A stretch of DNA of 64,000 bases from Roseicyclus sediminis (GCF_025515305.1 NZ_JAOPHT010000008.1:87727-151726), one strand, 5' to 3'; shown: positions 25,108 to 35,268, counted from the stretch's first letter. Made by a program: numbers and translations. The notes: generated by a model from the letters alone, not told the origin.

Positions 25108-26430
25108 TCAGGAGGCCTGCGCGCGCCACCATCGGGCGAGTGCCTCATAGGATGCTTTCGGGGTTCTTGCCAAGGTTTCGAAATCGACGTGGACGAGGCC
25201 GAAGCGCTTCTCGTAGCCGAGCGACCATTCGTAATTGTCCATCAGCGACCAGACGAAATAGCCGCTGACCGGTGCGCCCCCGGCGATCGCCTCGCGCACG
25301 GCGGAGAGATGGGCGTCGAGGTAGTCGATTCGCTCGGTGTCGGGGCGGTCGGGAAGGTCGGGGTTGGCCATGCCGTTCTCGGTCACGTAGATCGGCAGGT
25401 CGCCGGAATACTCCCGCGCGGTGCGCAACAGAAAGTCGCGCAGGCCGTCGGGATAAATCTCCCATCCCATCTGCGTCAGTGGCAGGACCGTCTCCGCCTC
25501 GGCATAGGCGGGCCAGGGGCCGTCGCCTGCACGGATGCGCTTGCGCGTGTAGTAGTTCACCCCGATCCAGTCGAGCGGCGTGCCGATCAGCGCGAAATCG
25601 TCCTGCCATCCCTTCGGCAGGTGCGGCTCCAGTCCCTCCAGCACCTCGGGCGGATATTCCCCCTTGAAGAGGCCGCCGAGGAAGAAGCGGTTGTAGATCG
25701 CGTCGTAGCGCGCGGTGGCCGCCATGTCGGCGGGATCGTCCGAGGCGGGGGCTGCCCATTCGAAGTTGCAGACCGCGCCGAGGTTCTTCATCCCGAGGCC
25801 GCGCATCACTTCGATCGCGGCGCCGTGGGACTTCAGGACATGGTGCATCGCGCGCGCGGTCGCGCGGATGTCGCGCAGGCCCGGCGCGTGGGCCCCGTCG
25901 AAATGGCTGAGCCAGCCGACGCACCACGGCTCGTTGATCGGCGCGGCGGACCAGACGCGGTCGCCGATCCGGCTCATCACGGTCTGGGTGAAGTCGGCGA
26001 ACCAGTTGGGCATGTCCGCGTTCCGCCAGCCGCCCTTGTCGGCGAGTGGCTGCGGCAATTCCCAGTGGTAGAGCGTGGCCGCGGGCCGGATCCCCCGCGC
26101 CAGCATGCCGTCCACCAGCCGGTCGTAGAAATCGAGCCCTTCGTGATTGGGCTGGCCGGTTCCGTCGGGCAGGACCCGCGCCCAGGAGGTCGAGAAGCGG
26201 TAGACGTCTGCGCCCAGCCCCGAGATGAGGTCGAGATCCTCCTCGAAGCGGTGGTAGTGGTCGCAGGCGCGCTCCCCGTTCTCGGCGCGCACGACGTTTC
26301 CGGGCGTGGCGGCGAAGCTGTCCCAATGTGTCGGCCCGGCTCCGCCGAAGGCATGGCCCTCGATCTGGTAGGCGGAGGTTGCGACCCCGAAGAGAAACCC
26401 CTCGGGGAAATCGGCGCGGCTGGCCTGCAT
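25108..26430 (-). CDS. Beta-glucosidase, GH1 family
   Basis: A 440-residue GH1 retaining beta-glucosidase with no signal peptide, so it acts on imported substrate. FPEGFLFGVATSAYQIEG is the classical N-terminal signature. The acid/base is Glu167 in INEPWC and the nucleophile is Glu351 in YVTENGMA; YRFSTSWARVLP and WSLMDNYEWSLGYEKRFGL are the aglycone and glycone-binding regions. The ATG at 26430 is used because the GH1 N-terminus begins there. It is 14 bases after the LacI gene and probably in the same transcript. Confidence 0.95.
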   Translation of the reverse strand: MQASRADFPEGFLFGVATSAYQIEGHAFGGAGPTHWDSFAATPGNVVRAENGERACDHYHRFEEDLDLISGLGADVYRFSTSWARVLPDGTGQPNHEGLDFYDRLVDGMLARGIRPAATLYHWELPQPLADKGGWRNADMPNWFADFTQTVMSRIGDRVWSAAPINEPWCVGWLSHFDGAHAPGLRDIRATARAMHHVLKSHGAAIEVMRGLGMKNLGAVCNFEWAAPASDDPADMAATARYDAIYNRFFLGGLFKGEYPPEVLEGLEPHLPKGWQDDFALIGTPLDWIGVNYYTRKRIRAGDGPWPAYAEAETVLPLTQMGWEIYPDGLRDFLLRTAREYSGDLPIYVTENGMANPDLPDRPDTERIDYLDAHLSAVREAIAGGAPVSGYFVWSLMDNYEWSLGYEKRFGLVHVDFETLARTPKASYEALARWWRAQAS

Positions 26431-26444
26431 GGTCGGCTTTCCTT

Positions 26445-27485
26445 TCAGTCGGCGGAGGGCGCGGGACCGGTCGAGCGGCCCAGCGTCAACTCGGTCTCCC
26501 ACAATTCCTGCACCGGCGCGAGGCCGGGGTTCCGGATGAGGTCGATCAGGATCTCGGCGCAGCGCCGTCCAGCCTCCCGGATCGAGGAGCGCGTCGCCGT
26601 GAAGGGCGGGCCGCCCGGCGCGGAGGCGGCATCGTTGCCGATGTAGGACAGCATGTCGTCATGGCAGATCACCGAGATGTCGCGGCCGAGGCGCATGCCC
26701 CGCTCGCCGGCGGCCCTGCGGACGCCGATCGCCGGCATGATCGCGGACACCACGAAGGCCGTCGGCGGTTCGGGCCCGTCGAGCATGGTCGCGGCGGCGT
26801 TGTAGCCGAAAAGCTCCGTCATCAGGTCGGCTTGCATCAGGTGTGGTTGCGGGGCGATTCCCCGTGCCGCCAGCGCCTCCTCGAAGCCGCGGCGTCGACG
26901 CAGGGCGAAGTCGAGGTCCTCGGGGCCGTTGATGAGTGCGATGCGTGTATGCCCGAGATCGAGCAGGAATTCGGTCGCCCGCCGGAAGGCCCGGATGTTG
27001 GCGATGTCGAGCCAGGAATAATTCGAGTGATCGCCGGTGCGGCCATGGACGATGAAGGGCAGGTCGAGCTCCTGCAGGAGGGCGATGCGTCCGTCCACGA
27101 GCCTTGGCGATTGCACCATCACGCCGTCGACCGAACCGTTCGAGGCCATCTGCCGATAGGCGCGCTCGGCCTCGCCGTTGGGCACCATGGACAGGAGCAG
27201 GTCATATCCCTCGCGGGCATAGACCTCGCCCGCGCCGACGAGGAAATCGGCGAAGATGGGGTTCACCATCTCCTCCTTCCCCGACAGCGGGACGACGTGG
27301 CCGATCGTCATGGCGCGGCCCGTGGCCAGCCGCCGGGCCCGCGAATTCGGGGCGTAGTTGGCGGCGCGCGCGGCGGCCAGCACGCGGGTGCGCGTCTCTT
27401 CCCGGACCTCCGGGTAGCCGTTCAGCGCGCGGCTGACGGTGGTCTGAGACAGACCGAGCGACTCGGACAGCTCCCTGAGATTCAT
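26445..27485 (-). CDS. aglR: LacI-family regulator, AglR-like
   Basis: A 346-residue LacI repressor. The DNA-binding head is at residues 1-60 (LRELSESLGLSQTTVSRALNGYPEV and the hinge ARRLATGRA), followed by the periplasmic-binding-like core. It is the first gene of the minus-strand run (regulator, beta-glucosidase, glucokinase, importer) and is divergent from aglE. Palindromes with AAAGCGCTTT, a LacI-type sequence, occur 15 bases before its start codon and again upstream of aglE, so it likely represses both directions and itself. The name AglR follows its position beside aglEFGAK as in Sinorhizobium; the effector is unknown. Confidence 0.85.
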   Translation of the reverse strand: MNLRELSESLGLSQTTVSRALNGYPEVREETRTRVLAAARAANYAPNSRARRLATGRAMTIGHVVPLSGKEEMVNPIFADFLVGAGEVYAREGYDLLLSMVPNGEAERAYRQMASNGSVDGVMVQSPRLVDGRIALLQELDLPFIVHGRTGDHSNYSWLDIANIRAFRRATEFLLDLGHTRIALINGPEDLDFALRRRRGFEEALAARGIAPQPHLMQADLMTELFGYNAAATMLDGPEPPTAFVVSAIMPAIGVRRAAGERGMRLGRDISVICHDDMLSYIGNDAASAPGGPPFTATRSSIREAGRRCAEILIDLIRNPGLAPVQELWETELTLGRSTGPAPSAD

Positions 27486-27500
27486 CGTGAATTCGGCCCC

Positions 27501-27510
27501 AAAGCGCTTT
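27501..27510. promoter_or_regulatory. LacI-type operator near aglR
   Basis: AAAGCGCTTT, a ten-base palindrome 15 bases before the aglR start codon. It shares its core with the larger site at 27663-27680, consistent with autoregulation. Confidence 0.65.
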
Positions 27511-27662
27511 CAAAACGTGGGTGAGGCTAGTCCCGAGTGCGTTGATTTGTCAAAGATTCAAAACTGCCCGCTATTGCTGCACCTGCGAAATACCCACTTA
27601 TTTTACAGGGTGCCGCGATTGGCGGATTGACTTATCGGGATGCATCCTCAAGGGTGCCGCTA

Positions 27663-27680
27663 ACCCAAAGCGCTTTGGGT
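27663..27680. promoter_or_regulatory. LacI-type operator upstream of aglE
   Basis: A perfect 18-bp palindrome, ACCCAAAGCGCTTTGGGT, 82 bases before the aglE start codon. The AAAGCGCTTT core matches the site in front of aglR. Another ten-base palindrome, GGATGCATCC, lies at 27638-27647. Confidence 0.75.
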
Positions 27681-27762
27681 GGGCGCCGTCCGGCGCGGCC
27701 GGGCGCGGTTTGGGGCAACGCCAGCCGGGAGACACCGGCACCATATCTGGGAGGATATCTCG

Positions 27763-29118
27763 ATGAAGACCCGTCTCTTCACCAGCGTCGCCGCGCTTGC
27801 CCTCGTGGCGGGCACGGCCCACGCGCAGGACCTGCTGGTCCCCATCGGCGAGGGCGAATTCAACTGGGACAGCTACAACGCGTTCGCCGAAGCGGCGCCG
27901 GATCTGGGCGGCCAGACGGTGACCATCGCGGGTCCGTGGCTGTCGCCCGAAGCTGATCGGTTCGACAACCTGCTGGCGTATTTCGAGGCCGCGACGGGCG
28001 CCGAGGCGACCTACACCGGTTCGGACAGTTTCGAGCAGCAGATCGTCATCGATGCCGAGGCGGGTTCCGCGCCCAACATCGCCGTTTTCCCGCAGCCCGG
28101 CCTCGCCGCCGTGATGGCCGCCGGCGGACTGCTGACGCCTCTGGGCGACGACATGGCCGCCTGGGTCGCCGACAACTACGCCGCCGGCCCGTCCTGGGTC
28201 GATCTGGGTACCTATGCCGACGAAAACGGCGACGACCAGTTCTACGGCTTCTTCTTCAACGTGAACCTGAAGTCGCTCGTCTGGTACGTGCCGGAGAACT
28301 TCGAGGATGCCGGCTACGAAGTGCCCCAGACCATGGAGGAGCTGATCGCGCTCTCCGAACAGATCGTGGCCGACGGCGAGACGCCCTGGTGCATCGGCCT
28401 GGGGTCGGGTGCCGCGACCGGCTGGCCCGCGACCGACTGGGTCGAGGACATCATGCTGCGCACGCAGCCGCCCGAGGTCTATGACGGCTGGGTCTCCAAC
28501 GAGATCCCGTTCAACGACGAGCGGGTGGTCAACGCCATCGAGACCTTCGGCATGTTCGCGCGCACCGAAGGCTGGGTGCAGGGCGGTCCGGGCGCGGTCG
28601 CCACGACCGACTTCCGCGACAGCCCCACGGGCCTCTTCGCGTCGCCTCCGGGATGCTACATGCACCGCCAGGCGTCGTTCATCCCGGCCTTCTTCCCCGA
28701 GGGCACCGTGGTGGGTGAGGATGCCGACTTCTTCTACTTTCCCTCCTTCGAGGGTGAAGACCTCGGCAACCCGGTACTGGGCGGCGGTACGCTGATGGCG
28801 ATCACCGATCCCTCGGATGCGACCATGGCCTTCATGGAGTTCCTGCAGACGCCGTTCGCACATGAGATCATGATGTCTCAGGGCGGCTTCCTCACCCCGC
28901 ATTCGGGCGTGAACCTCGCCACCTACTCGTCTGGCGTGGAGGCCGGTCAGGGCGAGATCCTTCTGAACGCCACGACGTTCCGCTTCGACGGCTCGGACCT
29001 GATGCCCGGTGCCATCGGCGCGGGTGCATTCTGGACCGGGATGGTCGACTATGCCGGCGGCGCGGACGCCATGGAGGTCGCCACGTCGATCCAGGAGAGC
29101 TGGGACGCGCTCGACTGA
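27763..29118 (+). CDS. aglE: Alpha-glucoside ABC transporter substrate-binding protein
   Basis: A 451-residue periplasmic binding protein with a signal peptide ending at AHA|QDLL near residue 22. The mature protein has the long form of the AglE family: GQTVTIAGPWLSPEADRF, the conserved AGSAPNIAVFPQPG, and a Trp-rich ligand cleft (TPWCIGLGSGAATGWPATDW). It is expected to bind maltose, sucrose or trehalose-type alpha-glucosides. A ribosome-binding site GGGAGGATAT precedes the ATG. It heads aglEFGAK; a strong hairpin after its stop may reduce read-through into the permeases. Confidence 0.93.
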   Translation: MKTRLFTSVAALALVAGTAHAQDLLVPIGEGEFNWDSYNAFAEAAPDLGGQTVTIAGPWLSPEADRFDNLLAYFEAATGAEATYTGSDSFEQQIVIDAEAGSAPNIAVFPQPGLAAVMAAGGLLTPLGDDMAAWVADNYAAGPSWVDLGTYADENGDDQFYGFFFNVNLKSLVWYVPENFEDAGYEVPQTMEELIALSEQIVADGETPWCIGLGSGAATGWPATDWVEDIMLRTQPPEVYDGWVSNEIPFNDERVVNAIETFGMFARTEGWVQGGPGAVATTDFRDSPTGLFASPPGCYMHRQASFIPAFFPEGTVVGEDADFFYFPSFEGEDLGNPVLGGGTLMAITDPSDATMAFMEFLQTPFAHEIMMSQGGFLTPHSGVNLATYSSGVEAGQGEILLNATTFRFDGSDLMPGAIGAGAFWTGMVDYAGGADAMEVATSIQESWDALD

Positions 29119-29143
29119 GCCTGCCTGCGATCAACGTCTATCA

Positions 29144-29174
29144 GGGGTCCGGCCGCATCCGGCCGGGCCCCTTT
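29144..29174 (+). terminator. Hairpin after aglE (attenuator-like)
   Basis: A 12-bp stem with one G-U pair (29144-29155 with 29160-29171), loop CATC, then TTTCCC. It lies between the binding-protein and permease genes, matching the placement in the minus-strand importer. Partial termination is a plausible way to keep aglE mRNA in excess. Confidence 0.6.
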
Positions 29175-29237
29175 CCCCCCGATGACGGCGCATGACAGAC
29201 GCCGCGCGGGGCTCCGGACAACAAGGGGAGGGGACAC

Positions 29238-30239
29238 ATGAATCCTGCATTGCAAGGATTGATCACGATCATCGTGGGTGTCGGCGGCTGTGTCGCTTAT
29301 TTCTACTTCTCGAACCAGTTTCTCGACAAGGTTCTCTTTCCCGCCCGTGGCCCCCATGCGGGGCGCAACATCAACCGCGCCAACGCGATCCGGCCGTGGT
29401 TGTTCCTGTTTCCCGCCGTGTTCGCGCTGGGGCTCTACCTCGCCTATCCCGTCTTCGAGACGTTGCGCCTTTCGCTGACCGACCGCAGCGCGGGCGGCGC
29501 TTTCGTGGGGTTGGACAACTACGCGCAGATGTTCGGCGAGGACAAGTTCTGGGAGGCGGTGGTCAACAACCTGATGTGGCTGCTGATCGTGCCGGCCGCC
29601 GCGACCGCCTTCGGCCTGCTGGCCGCGCAGCTGACCGACCGCATCAAGTGGGGCAACATCGCCAAGTCGCTGATCTTCATGCCGATGGCGATCTCGTTCG
29701 TCGGTGCGGCCGTGATCTTCAAGCTGATCTATGACGCCCGCCCCGAGGACGTGGCGCAGATCGGCGTTCTGAACGCGGTCTACCTCCAGCTCGGCGGCGA
29801 AAGCCCGATCACGTGGCTGACGGTGCCGTTCTGGAACAACTTCTTCCTCATGATCGTGTTGATCTGGATCCAGACCGGTTTCGCCATGGTGATCCTGTCG
29901 GCGGCCCTGCGCGGCATCCCCGAGGAAACGGTCGAGGCGGCCATCGTCGACGGCGCCAATCCGTTCCAGATCTTCTTCAAGATCAAGATCCCGCAGATCG
30001 CGGGGACCATCGTCGTGGTCTGGACCACGATCACGATCGTCGTGCTGAAAGTCTTCGACATCGTCTTCGCCATGACCAACGGCCAGTGGGAGACGCAGGT
30101 TCTCGCCAATTACATGTACGACAAGCTGTTCCGCGCCAACGACTGGGGCGTGGGCTCGGCCAGCGCGATGATCATCATGCTCATGGTGACGCCGATCCTC
30201 GTGTGGAACGTCTACAATGCCCGGAAGGAGATGCGGTGA
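29238..30239 (+). CDS. aglF: Alpha-glucoside ABC permease, AglF
   Basis: A 333-residue inner-membrane permease. An extra N-terminal hydrophobic helix (residues 5-30) precedes the core beginning IRPWLFLFPAVFALGLYLAYP. The ATPase-docking EAA loop reads EAAIVDGANPFQIFFKIKIPQIAG. It pairs with AglG in the transporter. The ATG at 29238 is preceded by AGGGGAGGGG, a strong ribosome-binding site. Confidence 0.93.
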   Translation: MNPALQGLITIIVGVGGCVAYFYFSNQFLDKVLFPARGPHAGRNINRANAIRPWLFLFPAVFALGLYLAYPVFETLRLSLTDRSAGGAFVGLDNYAQMFGEDKFWEAVVNNLMWLLIVPAAATAFGLLAAQLTDRIKWGNIAKSLIFMPMAISFVGAAVIFKLIYDARPEDVAQIGVLNAVYLQLGGESPITWLTVPFWNNFFLMIVLIWIQTGFAMVILSAALRGIPEETVEAAIVDGANPFQIFFKIKIPQIAGTIVVVWTTITIVVLKVFDIVFAMTNGQWETQVLANYMYDKLFRANDWGVGSASAMIIMLMVTPILVWNVYNARKEMR

Positions 30240-30278
30240 TGGCTGCTCACCCCGAAACCGTCCGGCTGGGAGGAAGCC

Positions 30279-31457
30279 ATGGATAACATTGCCGGAAGGA
30301 AGTCCTCCCTCACCTGGGCGGTTCACATCTCGGTCGCGGCGCTGGTCCTTCTGTGGATCTTCCCCACGCTCGGCCTGCTTGTCTCGTCCTTCCGGACGAC
30401 GGACCAGATCCGTACCTCCGGCTGGTGGGCGGCGATGTTCCCCGCCGTGCAGAACGAAACGCTGCGCACGGCTAACCCCGATGATACGCGCGTCGACCTC
30501 GGCGAGGGCCGTTACATGGTCGACGGCAACCTCTTCGTCGTGGACGGCCAGGTCGACAGCGCCGAAGAGGTCGCCGCGGAGATCTCGGTCTGGGGGACGT
30601 CATCACGCCAGATCGACGCCTACACGGCGGGCGACACGGCGGACCTCGGGGACGGCGAGACGCTGACGGTCCAGTCCAACGGCGACTACGTCTGGGAGGG
30701 CAACGACGAACAGATCTCGGGCCGCGGCCAGCGCGTGTTCGTAACCGCCGAAAGCCCGCCCGAATTCACCTTGGACAACTACCGGAACGTTCTTTTCGAC
30801 CCCGGCAACCGCGAAGGGATGACGAAGGCCTTCCTCAACACCCTGACGGTGACGATCCCGGCGACAATCATCCCGATCCTCATCGCGGCCTTCGCGGCCT
30901 ATGCGCTGGCCTGGATGGAGTTTCCGGGCCGGGCGCTCCTGGTCGCGGCCGTCGTGGCCCTGCTGGTCGTGCCGCTGCAACTCGCGCTGATCCCGCTTCT
31001 GTCGCTGCACAACGCAATCGGCATCGGCAAGGGGTATCTCGGCGTCTGGCTCGCGCATACCGGTTTCGGCCTTCCGCTCGCGATCTACCTGTTGCGCAAC
31101 TACATGGTCGGCCTTCCGCGCGAAGTGATCGAGAATGCCCGCGTCGATGGCGCGACGGAGTTCCAGATCTTCACCAAGATCATCCTCCCGCTCAGCTTCC
31201 CGGCGCTCGCCAGCTTCGCGATCTTCCAGTTCCTCTGGACGTGGAACGACCTGCTGGTGGCCATGGTGTTCCTGATCGACGCGTCGGGCGAGACCACGGT
31301 GATGACGCGGCAGATCGTCGAGCTGATGGGCACGCGGGGCGGCGATTGGGAAATCCTCGCCACGTCGGCCTTCGTGTCGATCGCGGTGCCCCTTGTGGTC
31401 TTCTTCACGATGCAGAGATACCTGGTGCGTGGCCTTCTCGCGGGCTCCGTGAAGTAG
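30279..31457 (+). CDS. aglG: Alpha-glucoside ABC permease, AglG
   Basis: A 392-residue permease with six helices. After helix 1 (WAVHISVAALVLLWIFPTLG) comes a periplasmic insertion of about 140 residues (about 45-180) rich in Asp, Glu and Gly, a hallmark of AglG. The EAA loop reads NARVDGATEFQIFTKIILPLSFP. Its length exceeds MalG by roughly 100 residues because of the insertion, which may contact the binding protein. It starts 39 bases after aglF. Confidence 0.93.
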   Translation: MDNIAGRKSSLTWAVHISVAALVLLWIFPTLGLLVSSFRTTDQIRTSGWWAAMFPAVQNETLRTANPDDTRVDLGEGRYMVDGNLFVVDGQVDSAEEVAAEISVWGTSSRQIDAYTAGDTADLGDGETLTVQSNGDYVWEGNDEQISGRGQRVFVTAESPPEFTLDNYRNVLFDPGNREGMTKAFLNTLTVTIPATIIPILIAAFAAYALAWMEFPGRALLVAAVVALLVVPLQLALIPLLSLHNAIGIGKGYLGVWLAHTGFGLPLAIYLLRNYMVGLPREVIENARVDGATEFQIFTKIILPLSFPALASFAIFQFLWTWNDLLVAMVFLIDASGETTVMTRQIVELMGTRGGDWEILATSAFVSIAVPLVVFFTMQRYLVRGLLAGSVK

Positions 31458-31491
31458 GCCGGATCCACCTCATGAACATGGCGAATTCGAG

Positions 31492-33150
31492 ATGAACCTG
31501 ATGCAGGACATGGCCCGCGAAAAGATCGTGGCGCCCGACAAGGACTGGTGGCGCGGTGCGGTGATCTATCAGATCTACCCGCGCAGCTTCCAGGATTCCA
31601 ATCACGACGGGATCGGGGACCTTGCGGGGATTATCCACCGCCTGCACCACGTCGCCGAACTGGGCGTGGACGCGATCTGGATCAGCCCCTTCTTCCGCTC
31701 TCCGATGCTCGATTTCGGCTACGACGTCAGCGATTACCGCGACGTCGATCCGATGTTCGGCACGCTCGGCGATTTCGACGCGCTGATCCAGCGGGCGCAT
31801 GAACTGGGGCTGAAGGTCCTGATCGACCTGGTGCTCAGCCACACGTCGAGCCAGCATTCGTGGTTCCAGGAAAGCGTGTCGAGCCGCGACAACCCCAAGG
31901 CCGACTGGTACGTCTGGGCCGACGCCAAGCCCGACGGCAGCCCGCCGAACAACTGGCTGTCGATCTTCGGCGGCTCGGCCTGGGAATGGTCGGGCGACCG
32001 TATGCAGTACTACCTGCACAATTTCCTCAAGGAACAGCCCGACCTCAATTTCCACAACCCCGAGGTGCAGGAAGAGCTTCTGGCCGTCGCGCGGTTCTGG
32101 CTCGACCGTGGTGTCGATGGCTTCCGGCTGGACACGATCAACTTCTATTTCCATGACAAGGAGTTGCGGAACAATCCCGCGCTCGATCCCGCGCGGCGCA
32201 ACGCCACGATCGCGCCCGAGGTGAACCCCTACAACTGGCAAGATCACCTGCACGACAAGAACCAGCCCGAGAACCTTGAGTTCCTGCGCCGCCTTCGCGC
32301 ACTGATGGACGAATACCCCGCCGCGACCTGCGTCGGCGAGGTGGGCGACGCGCAGTATGGCCTGCAGATCCAGGCGCAGTACACCGGCGGCGGCGACAAG
32401 GTGCACATGTGCTATTCCTTCGAGTTCCTCTCGGGGATCACGCCCACGCCCGAGCGGGTGGGAGAGGTCCTGCGCGACTACGAGCGCGAGATCGGCGATG
32501 GCTGGGCCTGCTGGGCCTTCTCGAACCACGACGTCATGCGCCATGCGAGCCGCTGGAACCTCGGCGAGGACGCGCGCAGGCTTTATGCGGGCCTCCTGTT
32601 GTCGCTGCGCGGATCGGTCTGCCTCTACCAGGGCGAGGAACTGGGCCTGACCGAGGCCTATGTCGCCTACGAGGACCTGCAGGATCCCTACGGCATCCGC
32701 TTCTGGCCGAACTACAAGGGCCGCGACGGGTGCCGGACACCGATCCCGTGGATCTCGGACAACCAGAACGGCGGCTTCTCGGACGCCAAGCCCTGGCTTC
32801 CGATGGCGATGGAGCATCTGCACCGCGCGGTCGCCAACCAGGAGGACAAGGAGGATTCGACGCTCGCCTTCTACCGGGCGATGATCCGTTTCCGCCACAG
32901 CTACCCCGCGCTCGTGAAGGGCAAGCTGGAGCTGGTGCAGACCAGCGGCGGCGTCCTGTCCTTCATCCGCGAACACGAGGGGCTGAAGCTCTTCTGCGCG
33001 TTCAACCTTACCAACGCGGCGCTGCCCGTCGCCCTGCCGAAAGGCGAGTGGCGGCAGGACAAGGGCGCCCCGTTCACCGCGATGCAGCGCGAGACCGAGG
33101 TCACGCTGCCGCCTTACCAGGCCTATTTCGGCGCGCAGGAGGCGGCCTGA
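31492..33150 (+). CDS. aglA: Alpha-glucosidase, GH13 family
   Basis: A 552-residue cytoplasmic GH13 enzyme (no signal peptide). Conserved regions are visible: [17 protein letters not shown] at the N-terminus, DLVLSHTS (region I), nucleophile Asp214 in GFRLDTINF, acid/base Glu283 in VGEVGD and transition-state Asp347 in FSNHDVMR. It should release glucose from imported alpha-glucosides for glucokinase and the Entner-Doudoroff route. The ATG at 31492 is used; in-frame ATGs at 31504 and 31513 are possible. It lies 34 bases after aglG and 40 before aglK. Confidence 0.93.
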   Translation: MNLMQDMAREKIVAPDKDWWRGAVIYQIYPRSFQDSNHDGIGDLAGIIHRLHHVAELGVDAIWISPFFRSPMLDFGYDVSDYRDVDPMFGTLGDFDALIQRAHELGLKVLIDLVLSHTSSQHSWFQESVSSRDNPKADWYVWADAKPDGSPPNNWLSIFGGSAWEWSGDRMQYYLHNFLKEQPDLNFHNPEVQEELLAVARFWLDRGVDGFRLDTINFYFHDKELRNNPALDPARRNATIAPEVNPYNWQDHLHDKNQPENLEFLRRLRALMDEYPAATCVGEVGDAQYGLQIQAQYTGGGDKVHMCYSFEFLSGITPTPERVGEVLRDYEREIGDGWACWAFSNHDVMRHASRWNLGEDARRLYAGLLLSLRGSVCLYQGEELGLTEAYVAYEDLQDPYGIRFWPNYKGRDGCRTPIPWISDNQNGGFSDAKPWLPMAMEHLHRAVANQEDKEDSTLAFYRAMIRFRHSYPALVKGKLELVQTSGGVLSFIREHEGLKLFCAFNLTNAALPVALPKGEWRQDKGAPFTAMQRETEVTLPPYQAYFGAQEAA

Positions 33151-33190
33151 CGATCCGGGCGCGCAAGACTTTCAGGGAGGAGACGGGGAC

Positions 33191-34324
33191 ATGGCAAATC
33201 TGAAGCTGACCGATGTCGAGAAGACCTATGGCGGCACCGTCACGGTGCTCAGGGACATCGACCTCGATATCGAGCAGGGCGAGCTGATCGTCTTCGTCGG
33301 CCCCTCGGGCTGCGGCAAGTCCACGCTTCTGCGGATGATCGCGGGCCTGGAGAAGATCACCGGCGGCACGCTGGAGATCGACGGGATGGTGGTGAACGAC
33401 GTGCCCCCCTCCCAGCGTGGCATCGCAATGGTGTTCCAGTCCTACGCGCTCTACCCGCACATGACGGTCTACGACAACATGGCGTTCGCCTTGAAGATCG
33501 CGGGTGACGACAAGGCCACGATCGACAAGAAGGTGCGCGCGGCCGCCGACAAGCTGCAGCTGACGAACTTCCTCGACCGTCTGCCCAAGGCGCTCTCCGG
33601 CGGGCAGCGGCAGCGGGTCGCCATCGGCCGCTCCATCGTCCGCGACCCCAAGGTCTATCTCTTCGACGAGCCGCTCTCGAACCTCGACGCCGCCCTCCGC
33701 GTCGCGACCCGCATCGAGATCGCGCAGCTGAAGGAGCAGATGCCGGAAAGCACCATGATCTACGTCACCCACGACCAGGTGGAGGCGATGACGCTGGCCA
33801 CCCGGATCGTGGTCCTCGCGGGCGGCGGGATCGCGCAGGTGGGCTCTCCGCTCGACCTCTACCAGAAACCCAACTCGACCTTCGTCGCGCAGTTCATCGG
33901 CAGCCCGGCGATGAACCTCCTCGGCGGCAAGATCGTCGGCACCGGCGAGGTGACGACGCTCGAGCTTCCCGAGGGCGGCGGCACGATCACCTCGCACTAC
34001 CCGTCGCTTCCCGAGGACATGGGCGCCGAAGTGAAGGTCGGCATCCGCCCCGAGGACATGGTCGGGACCGATGCCGCCGATTTCGCCTATCACGGCACCG
34101 TGGACATCACCGAGGCCCTTGGCGAAGTGACGCTTCTGTACTTCCGCAAGTCCGCGCCCGACCACGACCCGGTCATCGGCAAGCTCAGCGGTATCCACAA
34201 GGAGCTGCGCGGCCGTGACGTGAAGCTGACGGCCGCCCCCGAGAACGTCCACATCTTCAAGGACGGCATCTCGTTGCTCTACCGCGACCAGAAGGTTTTC
34301 CTGCCGGGGGTCCAGCCGCACTGA
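33191..34324 (+). CDS. aglK: Alpha-glucoside ABC transporter ATPase, AglK
   Basis: A 377-residue MalK-type ATPase. Walker A is GPSGCGKST, the signature [14 protein letters not shown], Walker [14 protein letters not shown] and the switch THDQVEAMT. The C-terminal TOBE regulatory domain follows (GIRPEDMV). A ribosome-binding site AGGGAGGAGA precedes the ATG. It completes aglEFGAK and ends 36 bases from the convergent AraC gene. The two ATPases in this window are close enough that they might partly substitute for one another, as known for MsmX-type proteins; this is inference. Confidence 0.95.
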   Translation: MANLKLTDVEKTYGGTVTVLRDIDLDIEQGELIVFVGPSGCGKSTLLRMIAGLEKITGGTLEIDGMVVNDVPPSQRGIAMVFQSYALYPHMTVYDNMAFALKIAGDDKATIDKKVRAAADKLQLTNFLDRLPKALSGGQRQRVAIGRSIVRDPKVYLFDEPLSNLDAALRVATRIEIAQLKEQMPESTMIYVTHDQVEAMTLATRIVVLAGGGIAQVGSPLDLYQKPNSTFVAQFIGSPAMNLLGGKIVGTGEVTTLELPEGGGTITSHYPSLPEDMGAEVKVGIRPEDMVGTDAADFAYHGTVDITEALGEVTLLYFRKSAPDHDPVIGKLSGIHKELRGRDVKLTAAPENVHIFKDGISLLYRDQKVFLPGVQPH

Positions 34325-34360
34325 CGAGGTCGCAGCGCGCGCCCGCCGCATCCTGCCAAT

Positions 34361-35176
34361 TCAGGCGAGCGGGATCCAGATCTCGACCTTGCCGCGCCCG
34401 TTCACCGGATCGAAGCGGTGGTCGTAGCGCTCGAATTCCGGCGCGGTCGCGGGGGCGAGATCCGCGTCCGGCAGTGCCTTGTTCCAGATCGTGTAGATCG
34501 TTCGGGGCAGGTCGCCGATGCTGCCGTCATGGGTGAACACGGCATAGTGGCGGGCGGGGATATCCACGGCCTCCATTCCTTCGGGCACATGAGCCATTTC
34601 CATCCCGGCGAGATAGCGGAAATCGCTCCCGTCCGCGTGGTCGAAGCTGACGCCGTAGGCGGCAGTGGCGCGCTCGTTCTCGGCCTCCCAGGCGTTGAAC
34701 CGGCTCCACAGGCCGGGAATGCCACTGATGTCGTGGTTCCGGCAGGTCAGGCCGTAGCCGGCGACGCGGAACGCCCCGCGTTCGCGGATCTCGGGGCGGG
34801 CGACGTCGATGATCATGTCCTTCTTCATCTCGAATGGCTCCATCAGGGTCAGGTTGGACAGGTCCCGGGCCTGTTTCACCACCGAGGGCAGAGTGCCCGT
34901 GTAGGCGGTGAAGGCCCGCGTGAAGGCCTCGTGAGACCCGTAGCCGGCGCCGAGCGCGACCTGAAGGAGGTCGGCCTCGCCCCCGGCGATGACCCGCGCC
35001 GCCTCGCTCAGGCGGCGGGCGCGGACATAGGCCATGATCGACAATCCGGTCGCCAGCTGGAACGCGCGGCACATGTGGTGCACGTTCACCGCGCAGCGGT
35101 CCGCCAGCACCATGAGCGTCAGCGGCTTGTCCAGGTTCGTTTCGATCTGCCAGATCAGCCTGTCGAGCAGGGCCAT
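34361..35176 (-). CDS. AraC-family regulator with GyrI-like effector domain
   Basis: A 271-residue regulator. The N-terminal 110 residues hold the two AraC helix-turn-helix units (KPLTLMVLADRCAVNVHHMCRAFQ and LQVALGAGYGSHEAFTRAFTAYTG). The C-terminal 150 residues match the GyrI-like/Bacterial effector-binding fold (ARHYAVFTHDGSIGDLPRTIYTIWNKALPD). This Rob/SoxS-like plus GyrI architecture usually senses small hydrophobic compounds. It is divergent from edd, but the operator between them is a LacI type, so a link to edd is not evident. The ATG at 35176 has GGAGAGAC upstream. Confidence 0.85.
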   Translation of the reverse strand: MALLDRLIWQIETNLDKPLTLMVLADRCAVNVHHMCRAFQLATGLSIMAYVRARRLSEAARVIAGGEADLLQVALGAGYGSHEAFTRAFTAYTGTLPSVVKQARDLSNLTLMEPFEMKKDMIIDVARPEIRERGAFRVAGYGLTCRNHDISGIPGLWSRFNAWEAENERATAAYGVSFDHADGSDFRYLAGMEMAHVPEGMEAVDIPARHYAVFTHDGSIGDLPRTIYTIWNKALPDADLAPATAPEFERYDHRFDPVNGRGKVEIWIPLA

Positions 35177-35268
35177 GGGTCTCTCCGATGCTGGCCGCCG
35201 TTCTGCCGCGCCGCGCGAGCCGCCGCTTGATCGCACGTGACTTTGTCGGTCGGAATGCAAACTGGACC

